The notes: generated from the sequence alone by a model not told the origin. Shown: positions 15,296-24,263, counted from the first letter of the stretch. The stretch: 36,388 nt of DNA from an uncultured Clostridia bacterium (GCA_934229275.1 CAKQDN010000020.1:1-36388); one strand, 5' to 3'. Numbers and translations are program-made.

Positions 15296-16375
15296 TCAGC
15301 CTTTTTTAAGCAGTTTGTCGTCGTAAACGTAGCAAAGTCCGTCGTTTTCTTTTTTTCTTTTAATCGCAATCCCGATAAGCGTTTCCAGTGTTTCGCGCTT
15401 GCTTCTTTCGGGGAAGAGGTAGAGGGCAAGACTGCCGGGAATGGTGTTGATCTCGTTGACGTACAGTTTTCCCGTGTCGTTGTCCAAAAGAAAATCCACT
15501 CTTGCGACGCCGCTTGCGCCCACCGATTCGAACGCGCGCACGGCAAGCGAGCGCACTTTTTCGGTCAAAGCGTCGTCGATAGCGGCGGGGAATTCGCGCC
15601 CCGAGCCGTTTTTCGCTTTGCCGTGATACTTTTCGTCGTAAGTCAAAAATTCGGAAAAGGAAGTGGGCTTTTCGGGAAGACTGGCTTCCGACCGTTTGCC
15701 GTCGCCGATTACCGCGCAGTTCAATTCCGTAAAGTTTACGAGTGCGCGCTCGACCACCGCTTTGCCGTCCCACATAAACGCGCCGTCCAGTGCCGAAATA
15801 AGTTCGCTCTCGTCGTGGCACACGCCGATTCCGATGCTGCTTCCGGCATGCGCCGGCTTGACTATAACCGGAAATCCGAGCGAAAATTTAATTTTCCGGA
15901 TCGCGTTTTCTCTGTTCTCGCTTAGCGACACCGTAACGCATTTAAGTACGGGAATTTTGTCCGCGCGGAACAACTTTTTCATCATCTGCTTATCCATGCC
16001 TGCCGCGCTTGCAAAAACGTCGCCGCCGGTATAGGGTATGCCGCACAGTTCCATAAGTCCCTGAATGGTTCCGTCCTCGCCGTTCCTGCCGTGCAGACAC
16101 AAAACGGCGCAGTCGATGCGCACTTTTTTAAGTCCAAGCCCGAAATGAAGCCTGTCGTCGCCCGGACGAACGCAAACTCGTCTGCCGCCCGGATCTCCGC
16201 GAAACACGTCCACGTCGAAAAATGCCTTGCTCGTTTTCCACACGCCCTTTCTCGTAACGTAAACGCAGTACACGTTGTTACCCTTGCCTGCAAGCACGTT
16301 GGCAACCTGCACGCCCGTGGCGACGCTTATGTTATGCTCGCAACTTCTTCCGCCGAAAATAACGGCAACGTTCAT
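15296..16375 (-). CDS. ddl: D-alanine--D-alanine ligase
   Basis: Ddl is a cytoplasmic ATP-grasp enzyme joining two D-alanines for peptidoglycan precursors. Diagnostic stretches are IFGGRSCEHNISV near the N-terminus, GRNGEDGTIQGLMELCGIPYTGG, KPAHAGSSIGIGV, the omega-loop YDEKYHG, and NEINTIPGSLALYLF at the metal/ATP site. The Tyr in the EKY element favours D-Ala-D-Ala over the D-lactate type, where His is usual. Length 359 is normal. GGAGG lies 7 nt before the ATG. A terminator separates it from the upstream kinase, so it probably has its own weak promoter or depends on readthrough. Confidence 0.93.
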   Translation of the reverse strand: MNVAVIFGGRSCEHNISVATGVQVANVLAGKGNNVYCVYVTRKGVWKTSKAFFDVDVFRGDPGGRRVCVRPGDDRLHFGLGLKKVRIDCAVLCLHGRNGEDGTIQGLMELCGIPYTGGDVFASAAGMDKQMMKKLFRADKIPVLKCVTVSLSENRENAIRKIKFSLGFPVIVKPAHAGSSIGIGVCHDESELISALDGAFMWDGKAVVERALVNFTELNCAVIGDGKRSEASLPEKPTSFSEFLTYDEKYHGKAKNGSGREFPAAIDDALTEKVRSLAVRAFESVGASGVARVDFLLDNDTGKLYVNEINTIPGSLALYLFPERSKRETLETLIGIAIKRKKENDGLCYVYDDKLLKKG

Positions 16376-16459
16376 AATATTCCTCCGAAAAAACGCTGTT
16401 CCGTAAATTATATGCGGCGCGGCTCCCCGAAGTTACGACGCGTTTCGGCAAAGTCTAAT

Positions 16460-16491
16460 AAAAAACTCCCCTCGGCAATTGCCGGGAGGAG
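16460..16491 (-). terminator. Terminator after the diacylglycerol kinase gene
   Basis: On the minus strand, CTCCTCCCGGC and GCCGAGGGGAG pair in an 11-bp stem (one mismatch, one wobble) with loop AATT, then T6. It sits about 22 nt past the kinase stop and before ddl. Confidence 0.8.
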
Positions 16492-16513
16492 GAAGATTTC
16501 GTTCATCTGTTGT

Positions 16514-17371
16514 TTATTTCGAGGGCGCGAATATCGTAAGCCCGTTCTCGACTACCTCGCAGTCGAACGCGAGATTGTCGTATATTTCGCCGTCCAGTTC
16601 TACTTTGGCGTCGCTTTCTACGCGCACCTTTTTGCAGCGAATGTGCGTCGTGATGGGCAAGTCCATGTGCTTGCCTTTGACGAATTTGGGCAGAACTTTC
16701 ATGACTTTACAGTTTTCGGGCATCTGCATGACGATGACGTCCAGAAATCCGTCGTCTATTTTCGAAACGGGGGAGAGACGTATGTTTCCGCCGAAAGCAA
16801 GACCGTTGCACACTCCGACCATTATGCATCCGACCTTAAACGGCTGCGAGTCGTCGCAAGTCACGGTTGCGTTGCAAGGAATCATATGATTGAGCCAGTA
16901 CACGAGCGAACCTAAATAACTCAGTCCGCTTTTCGAATAGGCAAGTTCGAGAACTTTTACGTCAAGACCGGTGCCGGCTACGTTAAGGCAGCGTTTGTCG
17001 CTTACTTTGATGAAGTCGATTTTTTTCGTGTTGCCGGCAAGTATGTCTTTAAGCGCTTTTACGGGATTGAGCGAAAAGCCTGCCGCGCGCGTAAAGTCGT
17101 TGCCTCTACCTGCAGGGATAAAGCCCATTACGGTGTGTTCGAGATCCGCAATGCCGTTCAAGACGTCGTGAAACGTTCCGTCGCCGCCCATAGCGATGAC
17201 CGTGCCGCCGTTTTTGGTGACGTCGCGCGCTATCTCGGTCGCATGCCCTTTGTAGTTCGTGACGTACAGTGTGTAATCTATAGAATTGTCGGCGCAGTAG
17301 GCGGTGACTTTTTTAAGCGATTTCAGTCCCAGTCCTTTACCGCTCCGTATGTTGGCAATAATGTTTATCAT
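16514..17371 (-). CDS. dgkB: Diacylglycerol/lipid kinase, DagK-YegS family
   Basis: These soluble kinases phosphorylate diacylglycerol, recycling it into phospholipid or lipoteichoic-acid cycling at the membrane. The nucleotide loop is G62GDGT66 followed by FHDVLNG, then PAGRGNDFTRA, and the C-terminal metal/substrate region IDDGFLDV and VELDGE. From ATG 17371 the protein has 285 residues, typical for the family. No Shine-Dalgarno is present, and the -10 box ends only 7 nt before the ATG. A TTG at 17377 is the other possible start. It is divergent from cca with 161 nt between the starts. Confidence 0.9.
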   Translation of the reverse strand: MINIIANIRSGKGLGLKSLKKVTAYCADNSIDYTLYVTNYKGHATEIARDVTKNGGTVIAMGGDGTFHDVLNGIADLEHTVMGFIPAGRGNDFTRAAGFSLNPVKALKDILAGNTKKIDFIKVSDKRCLNVAGTGLDVKVLELAYSKSGLSYLGSLVYWLNHMIPCNATVTCDDSQPFKVGCIMVGVCNGLAFGGNIRLSPVSKIDDGFLDVIVMQMPENCKVMKVLPKFVKGKHMDLPITTHIRCKKVRVESDAKVELDGEIYDNLAFDCEVVENGLTIFAPSK

Positions 17372-17378
17372 AGTCAAT

Positions 17379-17407
17379 ATTATAACTTAAAATCAAGCAA
17401 AAATCAA
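17379..17407 (-). promoter_or_regulatory. dgkB promoter positioned for a leaderless mRNA
   Basis: On the minus strand, TTGATT (17402-17407), a 17-nt spacer and TATAAT (17379-17384). Seven bases separate the -10 box from the ATG, which puts the expected transcription start on or next to the start codon. Confidence 0.75.
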
Positions 17408-17496
17408 TTGTTTCGAACATCTAAATGTCAAAAAAACGCGCAAATTTTCGAAAAAAAGAAAATTGAGAACCAAAAAGGAAAAACGGGCGAATTTTG

Positions 17497-17525
17497 TTGC
17501 ATTATTTCGATAATTATGCTAAAAT
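17497..17525 (+). promoter_or_regulatory. cca promoter positioned for a leaderless mRNA
   Basis: TTGCAT (17497-17502), a 17-nt spacer and TAAAAT (17520-17525), with an upstream TATGC giving an extended -10 (TGC). Seven bases then separate it from a GTG at 17533. Confidence 0.65.
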
Positions 17526-17532
17526 AATCGAC

Positions 17533-18879
17533 GTGGAAATAAATATACCTGAAAGCTTAATAAAATTGAGCAGCATGTCCGCGATGCCCATCTATGTGGT
17601 AGGCGGCTTCGTTCGCAACAAGATAGCGGGACTGGGGGAAACCGACATCGATATTTCCGGACCCGCCGTCGCCGACGCACTGGGGCTGAGCAAACGCTAT
17701 CGCACCGAGGTTATCAACTATAAACTCGGCACCGTGGTTATCAAGTATAACGAAGATAAATTCGAGTATACTCCTTTTCGCGTGGAAAAATATGCCGAAG
17801 GAGGCGGACATTCTCCCGTTTCGGTAATGTTCACCACCGATATCAACAAAGACGCTCTGCGCCGCGATTTTACCTGCAACGCCGTCTATTACGACATAAA
17901 AAACGATAAAATCATCGATCCTTTGGGCGGAATAGCGGATATACAACACAAACTTCTGCGCGCGCACGACCCCAAACGCATATTCGCGAGCGACGGACTG
18001 CGCGTTCTTCGCATGGTGCGTATCGCGTGCGAAACGGGCTTCAAAATCGACGCGGAAACGGCGAAAGCGGCAAAAGCCAACGTCGAACTGCTTAAAGACA
18101 TATCGGTCGAGCGCCGCCGCGACGAACTCGTTAAAATTCTGCTCGCCGACACAAAAAACAACATCCCCAACGCCCAATACCGCGCGCTTCGCCTGCTCAA
18201 TCAGATAGGCGCGCTCAAATATCTCGTGCCGCAACTGGAAGATCAGGCAGGACTGGAACAAAACCACGAATACCATAAATACGACGTTCTGGAACACACT
18301 TTCCAGTGCGTGCGTTTCGCTCCGCCCGACGTCCGCCTTGCCGCGCTCATGCACGACATAGGCAAGCCCTATTGTGTCAAAAAATTCGGCAACATGCACG
18401 GTCACGAAAAAGTTTCGGAAAACATCGTCCGCTATACGTTCGGAGAATACGGACTGCGTTTCCCGAACTCGGTCATCGACGAGGTCGCATGGCTTTGCGC
18501 CAATCATATGTACGACCGCGACGGCAAAACCAAGGATGCGAAAGTGCGCCTTTTCGTTGCGAAAAACTTCGATATGATCGATAAACTGGTCGAACTCATA
18601 AACGCCGACCGCCTCGCAACCGGGCTGGTCACCGAAAACCCCGAGCATCGCCTGCTTAAAGTCAAACGCCAATTGATAGAAGAGGGCGCGCCGCTCAAAG
18701 TCACCGACCTCGTGGTCAGCGGCAGCCGCATGATACTCGAGGGTATTCAGCCGGTAAAAATAGGTGCGCTTCTCGAAAAACTGTGGCGCGAATGTGTGAT
18801 AAATCCCAAACTCAACAACGAGGATTGGCTAGTCGCGCAGATTAAAAAGCACGCCGACGAAGGCATGCAAGGAGAATAA
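17533..18879 (+). CDS. cca: tRNA nucleotidyltransferase / poly(A) polymerase family (CCA-adding) with HD domain
   Basis: The enzyme adds or repairs the 3' CCA end of tRNAs. The class II nucleotidyltransferase core has GGFVRN (24-29) and D38-I-D40. The motif RRDFTCNAV and the RNA/nucleotide-binding helix RIFASDGLRVLRMVRIA follow. An HD phosphohydrolase domain comes later, with LMHDIGKP (H274, D275). The start was set at GTG 17533 (VEINIPESL) because upstream codons back to a TTG at 17494 overlap the promoter and no Shine-Dalgarno exists. That gives 448 residues. It is followed 8 nt later by an SGNH hydrolase gene. CCA-adding versus poly(A) activity cannot be told apart by eye. Confidence 0.9.
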   Translation: MEINIPESLIKLSSMSAMPIYVVGGFVRNKIAGLGETDIDISGPAVADALGLSKRYRTEVINYKLGTVVIKYNEDKFEYTPFRVEKYAEGGGHSPVSVMFTTDINKDALRRDFTCNAVYYDIKNDKIIDPLGGIADIQHKLLRAHDPKRIFASDGLRVLRMVRIACETGFKIDAETAKAAKANVELLKDISVERRRDELVKILLADTKNNIPNAQYRALRLLNQIGALKYLVPQLEDQAGLEQNHEYHKYDVLEHTFQCVRFAPPDVRLAALMHDIGKPYCVKKFGNMHGHEKVSENIVRYTFGEYGLRFPNSVIDEVAWLCANHMYDRDGKTKDAKVRLFVAKNFDMIDKLVELINADRLATGLVTENPEHRLLKVKRQLIEEGAPLKVTDLVVSGSRMILEGIQPVKIGALLEKLWRECVINPKLNNEDWLVAQIKKHADEGMQGE

Positions 18880-18887
18880 ATAATACT

Positions 18888-19556
18888 ATGGAACTAAAAG
18901 GACTTAAAGCCGATTTTCTCGGCGACAGCATAACCGAAGGAGTGGGTGCTTCTTCGATAGATAAAGTGTGGTGGAAAGTACTCGAAAAAGAAACCGGCAT
19001 CGTCGCTCGCGGTTACGGCGTGGGTGGAACCAGAATCGCCCGTCAGCAGTCGGCTTCGGCAAACGAGCGCTGGGATCACGATTTCAACGAGCGTATGCTC
19101 GAAATGGATAAAGACGCGGATATTATCGGCGTTTTCGGCGGCACCAACGACTACGGTCACGGCGACGCTCCGGTCGGCGGTATAGACGACGCGACGGTCG
19201 ATACGTTCTACGGCGCGCTCAATCATATGTACACATATCTTATCGAAACCTATCCCAAGGCGTTCATTTTCGTTATGACTCCGCTTCATCGTACCAACGA
19301 AACGCGCAACACCGGCGACGGCTATAAAAAGCCCTCGCGCACACTTAAAGGTTACGTTGACGCTATAAGAGAAGTAGCCGAAAAATACTCGCTGCCCGTG
19401 CTCGATCTGTACTCAAACAGCGGCATTTATCCCGAGAACGAAATTAGCCGCGAAACATGGACCGCTGACGGACTTCATCCCAACGACGCCGGCTACAAAA
19501 AAATCGCCGGAATGGTGAAAAAGTTCCTCGAAAATTCGTACTACGAAAAAGACTGA
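18888..19556 (+). CDS. SGNH/GDSL-family hydrolase (esterase-like)
   Basis: A 222-residue hydrolase with the four SGNH blocks: GDS14 (nucleophile Ser14), a Gly in the GVGGTRIA block, G85TND88, and D194GLH197 with catalytic Asp and His. There is no signal peptide, so it acts in the cytoplasm. Family members deacylate lipids or remove acetyl groups from sugars; the substrate here is unknown. AAGGAG lies upstream of ATG 18888. The gene sits in one run with cca and gpsA, which gives a loose lipid/glycerophosphate context. Confidence 0.9.
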   Translation: MELKGLKADFLGDSITEGVGASSIDKVWWKVLEKETGIVARGYGVGGTRIARQQSASANERWDHDFNERMLEMDKDADIIGVFGGTNDYGHGDAPVGGIDDATVDTFYGALNHMYTYLIETYPKAFIFVMTPLHRTNETRNTGDGYKKPSRTLKGYVDAIREVAEKYSLPVLDLYSNSGIYPENEISRETWTADGLHPNDAGYKKIAGMVKKFLENSYYEKD

Positions 19557-19585
19557 AAATAAATCCATAAGGAGTTAATATATAT

Positions 19586-20632
19586 ATGAGTATCGTTACT
19601 ATTATCGGATCGGGAATGATGGGCTCCGCGCTCGCTTTTCCCGCACGCGAAAACGGACATGAAGTTCGCCTTGTCGGCACTCCGCTCGACAGAGAAATAA
19701 TCGACGCTTGTCGCAAGACCGACCGTCATCCCAAGTTCGAGTACGACTTCCCCAAGGGAATCAAGTACTATCAGATCGAAGAAGTAAAAGAGGCTATCGA
19801 AGGCTCGACCTTCATCATCTGCGGCGTAAGTTCGTTCGGCGTGGACTGGTTCGGCGAAAATATCCTGCCGATAATCCCGGCAAACATCCCCGTTTTGTCG
19901 GTCACCAAAGGACTTATCGAGGACGAAGAGGGCAACCTCATCTGCTACCCCGAGTACTGGAAACGCATGCTTAAAAAGAAAGGAATAGAGCGCGAAGTGT
20001 TCGCAATCGGCGGACCTTGCACCAGTTACGAACTCGTGTTCCACGATCAGTCGTGCGTCACTTTCTGCGGTAAAGACGTGGATATTCTCAACATGATGCG
20101 CGACACCATGAAAACCGACTACTATCACATTTCGATCTCTACCGACGTCATGGGCGTCGAGAGTGCCGTGGCTCTTAAAAACGGCTATGCGCTCGGAATC
20201 GCGCTCACCGTGGGTATCAATCAGAAAGAACACGGCGAGGACAGTATTCTGCACTACAATTCGCAGGCAGGCGCGTTCGGTCAGGGCGTAAAAGAAATGC
20301 GCAAACTCATAACGCTGCTCGGCGGAGCGGAGGACAATATCGTTCTCGGAGCCGGCGACCTCTACGTCACCGTATACGGCGGCAGAACTCGTCTTATCGG
20401 AATACTGCTCGGCAGAGGCATCCCCTTCGACGAGTGCATGAACCGTCTTAAAGGAGTCACGCTCGAATCGCTCGTGGTTGCGACCCGCGTCGCCCATGCG
20501 GTCAAGAATTGGGCAAAACAGGGCAAACTCGACCTTAAAGATTTCCCGCTTCTCATGTGCGTTGACGGCATAATAAACGAGGGTAAGCCTGCCGTTCTGC
20601 CTTGGGACAGTTTTATCACCGACAATATTTAA
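19586..20632 (+). CDS. gpsA: NAD(P)-dependent glycerol-3-phosphate dehydrogenase (GpsA-like)
   Basis: The family reduces dihydroxyacetone phosphate to sn-glycerol 3-phosphate, the phospholipid backbone. The Rossmann motif is G8SGMMG13 followed by a second-strand V-R-L-V-G. SVTKGL and GGPCTSYELV follow, then the catalytic Lys helix VALKNGYALGIAL, GAGDLYVT and RGIPFDECM near the end. Two positions differ from typical GpsA (GPCTSYE in place of GPxxAxE, GAGD in place of GLGD), so it may be a divergent paralogue. Length 348. AAGGAG precedes the ATG, and a terminator follows. Confidence 0.88.
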   Translation: MSIVTIIGSGMMGSALAFPARENGHEVRLVGTPLDREIIDACRKTDRHPKFEYDFPKGIKYYQIEEVKEAIEGSTFIICGVSSFGVDWFGENILPIIPANIPVLSVTKGLIEDEEGNLICYPEYWKRMLKKKGIEREVFAIGGPCTSYELVFHDQSCVTFCGKDVDILNMMRDTMKTDYYHISISTDVMGVESAVALKNGYALGIALTVGINQKEHGEDSILHYNSQAGAFGQGVKEMRKLITLLGGAEDNIVLGAGDLYVTVYGGRTRLIGILLGRGIPFDECMNRLKGVTLESLVVATRVAHAVKNWAKQGKLDLKDFPLLMCVDGIINEGKPAVLPWDSFITDNI

Positions 20633-20664
20633 CGAAAGCAGGAATCGCGAAAAAACGATTTTTC

Positions 20665-20698
20665 AAACGGTTACGGATTTTTTCCGTAGCCGTTTTTT
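20665..20698 (+). terminator. Terminator after gpsA
   Basis: AAACGGTTACGGA and TCCGTAGCCGTTT form a 13-bp stem (one G-T wobble) around a 5-T loop, ending in T6. Confidence 0.92.
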
Positions 20699-20753
20699 GT
20701 TAAAAACAGGACAAAGTTGCGTTGTAAAGAGAAAGAAAAAGACAATATTTTCT

Positions 20754-20783
20754 TTGACAAAACGGAGTAAAGCGTTGTATAAT
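20754..20783 (+). promoter_or_regulatory. Promoter of the GH42 gene
   Basis: Perfect TTGACA (20754-20759) and TATAAT (20778-20783) with an 18-nt spacer, about 35 nt before the start codon and after the gpsA terminator. Confidence 0.85.
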
Positions 20784-20818
20784 ATAAAAAATCCAAACAG
20801 GAAAACACGGAGGAAATT

Positions 20819-22849
20819 ATGAAAAAAACGCAGCCTTTCGTGGGGGTGGCATACTATCCCGAGGCGTGGGATCGCACGGAGATGATTAAAGATCTCGACA
20901 ACATGGTGCGTTACGGAATAAAAGCCGTGCGCGTTGCCGAATTCGCCTGGAAAACCATGGAACCCGAGGACGGAAAGTTCGATTTTTCGCTGTTCCGCGA
21001 AATGACCGACGAGTGCAATAAGCGCGGTATATACGTCATTTTCGGAACGCCCGGAGCATGTCCGCCCCGCTGGCTTGCCGAGAAATACCCCGATATTTAC
21101 GTAAAGCACTACGACGGCAGCCCGAACGGCATCGGAGCGCGCCGCGACTGTTGCTTCAATAACGAGCATTATAAATTCTACACCGACAGAATAACCGAGC
21201 GGATGGCAAAGGAATTCGGTTGCGACGAAAACGTTATCGGCTGGCAGATAGACAACGAAATAGACGCAAGAAAAGCAGATATCGGTTGTGTCTGTCCCGA
21301 CTGCGTAAAAGTCTTTCAAAGTTGGTGCCGTGATCGTTTCGGCGGCGACGTCGAAGCCTTCAACAAGGAGATCGACACCGGCGTATTTTCCACGAAATAC
21401 GACGATTTTTCGCAACTCGAAGCGCCTCGCTTCAAGCAGTGGACAAGCCCCGCTCTCAAAGCGTTGTGGCTGCAATGCAAGCACGACACCGCAATCGAAT
21501 ACATCGTCCGTCAGCGCGAAATCATAAAAAAATATTCCGATAAACCCGTCGGAACGGACACCATGCCCACCTATCACGCTCTTTCGTATGAGGGAGTGGG
21601 AAAAACGATGGATATAATACAGTTCAATCAGTATTCGCACGGAGCGGGCTACGCTAAAGTGGAAACCTGGTTCAACTTTATGTACAATATAAAGAAAAAG
21701 CCCTTCTGGCTCACCGAAACGTCTACTTGCTGGAACGGCGATGTACGCTCAAACTATATGCGCGCTCGCGGATTCGTCGAAATGAACGGCTGGCTCGCGC
21801 TTATGAACGGCGCCGAGAGCGTCAACTACTGGTTGTGGCGCACGCACTACGGCTCGCACGAACTCATGCACGGCTCGGTTATCGAGAGCAACGGAAGAGA
21901 TCGCCACGTCATGGGCGAAGTGATGAAATTCACGTCCGACGTCAAAAAGAACGCCGATGTAATTTCGGATACCGCTCCGATAAACAGCGGACTTGCGATA
22001 ATGCGTTCGTGTCAGTCCGAAACCGAGTTCTATTGCCAGCCGATGTATGAGTTGAACGGTAAAAAATTCGATTATCGCGAATTTATATCTCAATATGTCG
22101 AATTGCCGCTCATGCGCGCCCGCCTTATGCCTGCGATTATTTCCGCAGCCACCGATTTTCAGGACAAAAAAGTGCTTTTAACGCCCTTTATAACCTGCCT
22201 TGAAAACGATAACCTCTCGGAGCGCATCCTCTCGTGGGTGAAAGAGGGCGGAACCTGGATAACCGGACCTCTAACCGATATAAGAACCGCCGCTCATTCC
22301 AAGTACACCGAGTCCGCCACCGGAATAACCGAAAAAGCCGCTGACGTAACCGTTCAATTCACCACGCCTGCATATGATCCGAGCGATCCGGCATACGTCG
22401 AAATCGGACTTAATTATTCGGGCGCGAGCGTCAAAGCCGAGCAACTTTGCTTCGATGCGATAACGCCGGGCAAAACCGCTCAAACGCTGATGACGTACGA
22501 AAACGAAAGTTATTTCGACGGATATTCCGCGGTAACGCAAACGCCGTACGGAAAGGGCAAAATAGTCGTTCTCGGCTGTCTGCCGGCAGAAGCCGCGCTC
22601 ACGGCGCTGTGCAGGAACCTGTGCGAAGAGAAAAACATTCTGCCCGTCTGCGAGGCGAGCCGTAATCTTTCGGTCGTCAAAAGAGAAGGCGCGGCAGGCA
22701 CCGTTTACGCGGTCGTCGAAACCGAGTATAAAAAAGGTTTGTTCGTCTGTCCGAGTAAGGCAACCGACCGTCTGTCGGGCAAATCGTACGAAGAAGGCGA
22801 ACAAATCGAAGTCAAACCATACGGAGTAATGCTGCTCGAAAAGATATAA
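20819..22849 (+). CDS. Glycoside hydrolase family 42 beta-galactosidase
   Basis: GH42 enzymes hydrolyse terminal beta-galactosides from plant or host oligosaccharides. The TIM barrel starts with GVAYYPEAWDRTEM and MEPEDGKFDF. The catalytic acid/base is E147 in WQIDNEID, and the nucleophile is E300 in WLTETSTCW. A trimerisation-like domain (about 390-600) and a small C-terminal beta domain ending YGVMLLEKI follow. At 676 residues it is full length. There is no signal peptide, so it is intracellular and should act on imported sugars; no transporter is in the window. GGAGG precedes ATG 20819. It is monocistronic. Confidence 0.93.
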   Translation: MKKTQPFVGVAYYPEAWDRTEMIKDLDNMVRYGIKAVRVAEFAWKTMEPEDGKFDFSLFREMTDECNKRGIYVIFGTPGACPPRWLAEKYPDIYVKHYDGSPNGIGARRDCCFNNEHYKFYTDRITERMAKEFGCDENVIGWQIDNEIDARKADIGCVCPDCVKVFQSWCRDRFGGDVEAFNKEIDTGVFSTKYDDFSQLEAPRFKQWTSPALKALWLQCKHDTAIEYIVRQREIIKKYSDKPVGTDTMPTYHALSYEGVGKTMDIIQFNQYSHGAGYAKVETWFNFMYNIKKKPFWLTETSTCWNGDVRSNYMRARGFVEMNGWLALMNGAESVNYWLWRTHYGSHELMHGSVIESNGRDRHVMGEVMKFTSDVKKNADVISDTAPINSGLAIMRSCQSETEFYCQPMYELNGKKFDYREFISQYVELPLMRARLMPAIISAATDFQDKKVLLTPFITCLENDNLSERILSWVKEGGTWITGPLTDIRTAAHSKYTESATGITEKAADVTVQFTTPAYDPSDPAYVEIGLNYSGASVKAEQLCFDAITPGKTAQTLMTYENESYFDGYSAVTQTPYGKGKIVVLGCLPAEAALTALCRNLCEEKNILPVCEASRNLSVVKREGAAGTVYAVVETEYKKGLFVCPSKATDRLSGKSYEEGEQIEVKPYGVMLLEKI

Positions 22850-22884
22850 ATTGTTTTTACAAAAGAGAACGTGTATATTAAAAC

Positions 22885-22913
22885 TTGACTTTTTCGCCTG
22901 AATTTGATACAAT
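22885..22913 (+). promoter_or_regulatory. Promoter-like sequence upstream of the glyA leader hairpin
   Basis: TTGACT (22885-22890), a 17-nt spacer and TACAAT (22908-22913). Expected initiation is near 22920, directly before the hairpin at 22923. Confidence 0.65.
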
Positions 22914-22922
22914 AATAAATAA

Positions 22923-22964
22923 GCGTTCCGATGCAGTCGCATGTGCCGCGTCGGAGCGTTTTTT
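22923..22964 (+). terminator. Terminator hairpin between GH42 and glyA
   Basis: GCGTTCCGATGC pairs with GCGTCGGAGCGT (22948-22959) across all 12 positions, including wobbles, with a 13-nt loop, and runs into T6. It may end the GH42 transcript, or act as an attenuator of transcripts begun at the promoter just upstream. Confidence 0.75.
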
Positions 22965-23021
22965 AAGAAAACCGAGCGCGTTCGCGGGTATAAAAACGAA
23001 GCCGCGTAATAAGGAGGCATC

Positions 23022-24263
23022 ATGAACTTTTTCGATAAATTAGGACAATACGACCCCGAAGTATACACGGCGGTAAACGACGAACTTAATCGTCAGCGCG
23101 CAAACATCGAACTTATAGCATCGGAAAACATAGTGTCGGAAGCGGTGCTGCTTGCAGCCGGCACGGTGCTTACCAACAAATACGCCGAGGGCTACCCCGG
23201 AAGAAGATATTACGGCGGCTGCGAATATGTGGACGTCGTCGAAAACATAGCCATCGAAAGAGCGAAAAAACTGTTCGGAGCGGAACATGCCAACGTTCAG
23301 CCTCATTCGGGGGCAAACGCCAATCTTGCGGTGTTTTTCGCGCTGCTCAATCCCGGCGACACGGTCATGGGACTGAGCCTTGCTCACGGCGGACATTTGT
23401 CGCACGGCTCGCCGGTCAACATATCGGGTAAATACTTCAACGTCGTCTCTTACGGACTCGATCCCGAAAGCGAAACCATCGACTACGAAGCGATAGAAAG
23501 GGAAGCACACGCGTGTAAACCCAAAATGATAATCGCCGGCGCGAGCGCGTATTCGAGAAGCATCGACTTTGCAGCCGTCAGAAAGATATGCGACGAGGTG
23601 GGGGCGTACTTCATGGTGGATATGGCTCACATAGCCGGGCTCGTAGCGGCAGGACTGCACGAAAACCCCGTTCCGTACGCAGACGTCGTCACGACCACGA
23701 CGCACAAAACGCTGCGCGGTCCTCGCGGCGGACTTATTCTCTGCAAAAAAGAACTCGCGCCCTTGATAGACAAAGCCGTGTTCCCGGGAACGCAAGGCGG
23801 ACCTTTGATGCACATAATCGCCGCAAAAGCGGTCGCGTTCGGCGAAGCGCTCAAGCCCGAATTCGTCACCTATCAGAAAAACATAGTCGAAAACGCGCAA
23901 ACGCTGTGCGAGTGCCTTAAAAAAGAGGGCTTCCGCATAGTTTCGGGCGGCACCGACAATCACCTTATGCTCATCGATCTGCGCCCGTTCGGCGTTACCG
24001 GCAAAGAAATGGAACGGAGGCTGGACGAAGTGCATATCACGGTAAATAAAAACGCAATCCCCGGCGATCCCGAAAAGCCGAGCGTCACCAGCGGCATACG
24101 CGTCGGAACGCCTGCCGTCACCACGCGCGGATTCGGTAAAGAAGAAATGCGCCTTATCGCGCGCTGGATGAAAGAGGTCGCCTGCGACTTCGAAAAAGAC
24201 AAGGAAAGAATCAAAAAGGAAGTCGGGCAGTTATGCGCCCGTTTCCCGATTTACGAAAACTGA
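23022..24263 (+). CDS. glyA: Serine hydroxymethyltransferase
   Basis: GlyA is a cytoplasmic PLP enzyme converting serine and tetrahydrofolate to glycine and methylene-tetrahydrofolate. Motifs are IELIASENIVSEAV, NKYAEGYPGRRYYGG, the HSGANAN cofactor region, and TTTTHKTLRGPRGG with the PLP lysine K229. The 413-residue length is standard. AAGGAGG precedes ATG 23022. The next gene, fhs, lies 40 nt downstream, so the two probably form a one-carbon unit linking serine and formate to the folate pool. Confidence 0.97.
   Translation: MNFFDKLGQYDPEVYTAVNDELNRQRANIELIASENIVSEAVLLAAGTVLTNKYAEGYPGRRYYGGCEYVDVVENIAIERAKKLFGAEHANVQPHSGANANLAVFFALLNPGDTVMGLSLAHGGHLSHGSPVNISGKYFNVVSYGLDPESETIDYEAIEREAHACKPKMIIAGASAYSRSIDFAAVRKICDEVGAYFMVDMAHIAGLVAAGLHENPVPYADVVTTTTHKTLRGPRGGLILCKKELAPLIDKAVFPGTQGGPLMHIIAAKAVAFGEALKPEFVTYQKNIVENAQTLCECLKKEGFRIVSGGTDNHLMLIDLRPFGVTGKEMERRLDEVHITVNKNAIPGDPEKPSVTSGIRVGTPAVTTRGFGKEEMRLIARWMKEVACDFEKDKERIKKEVGQLCARFPIYEN

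Noticed and set aside
17557..18672. 371-codon minus-strand open frame opposite cca
   Set aside because: No ribosome binding site or motif; the plus strand encodes a complete CCA-adding enzyme.
20663..21640. 325-codon minus-strand open frame across the gpsA terminator and the start of GH42
   Set aside because: It would run through a strong terminator and is antisense to the GH42 catalytic domain.
22920..23021. glyA leader considered as a glycine or tetrahydrofolate riboswitch
   Set aside because: It is too short and lacks the conserved cores of those classes; only a promoter and a terminator hairpin are supported.
23040..24035. 331-codon minus-strand open frame opposite glyA
   Set aside because: Composition is that of a codon-bias shadow, and glyA is unambiguous.
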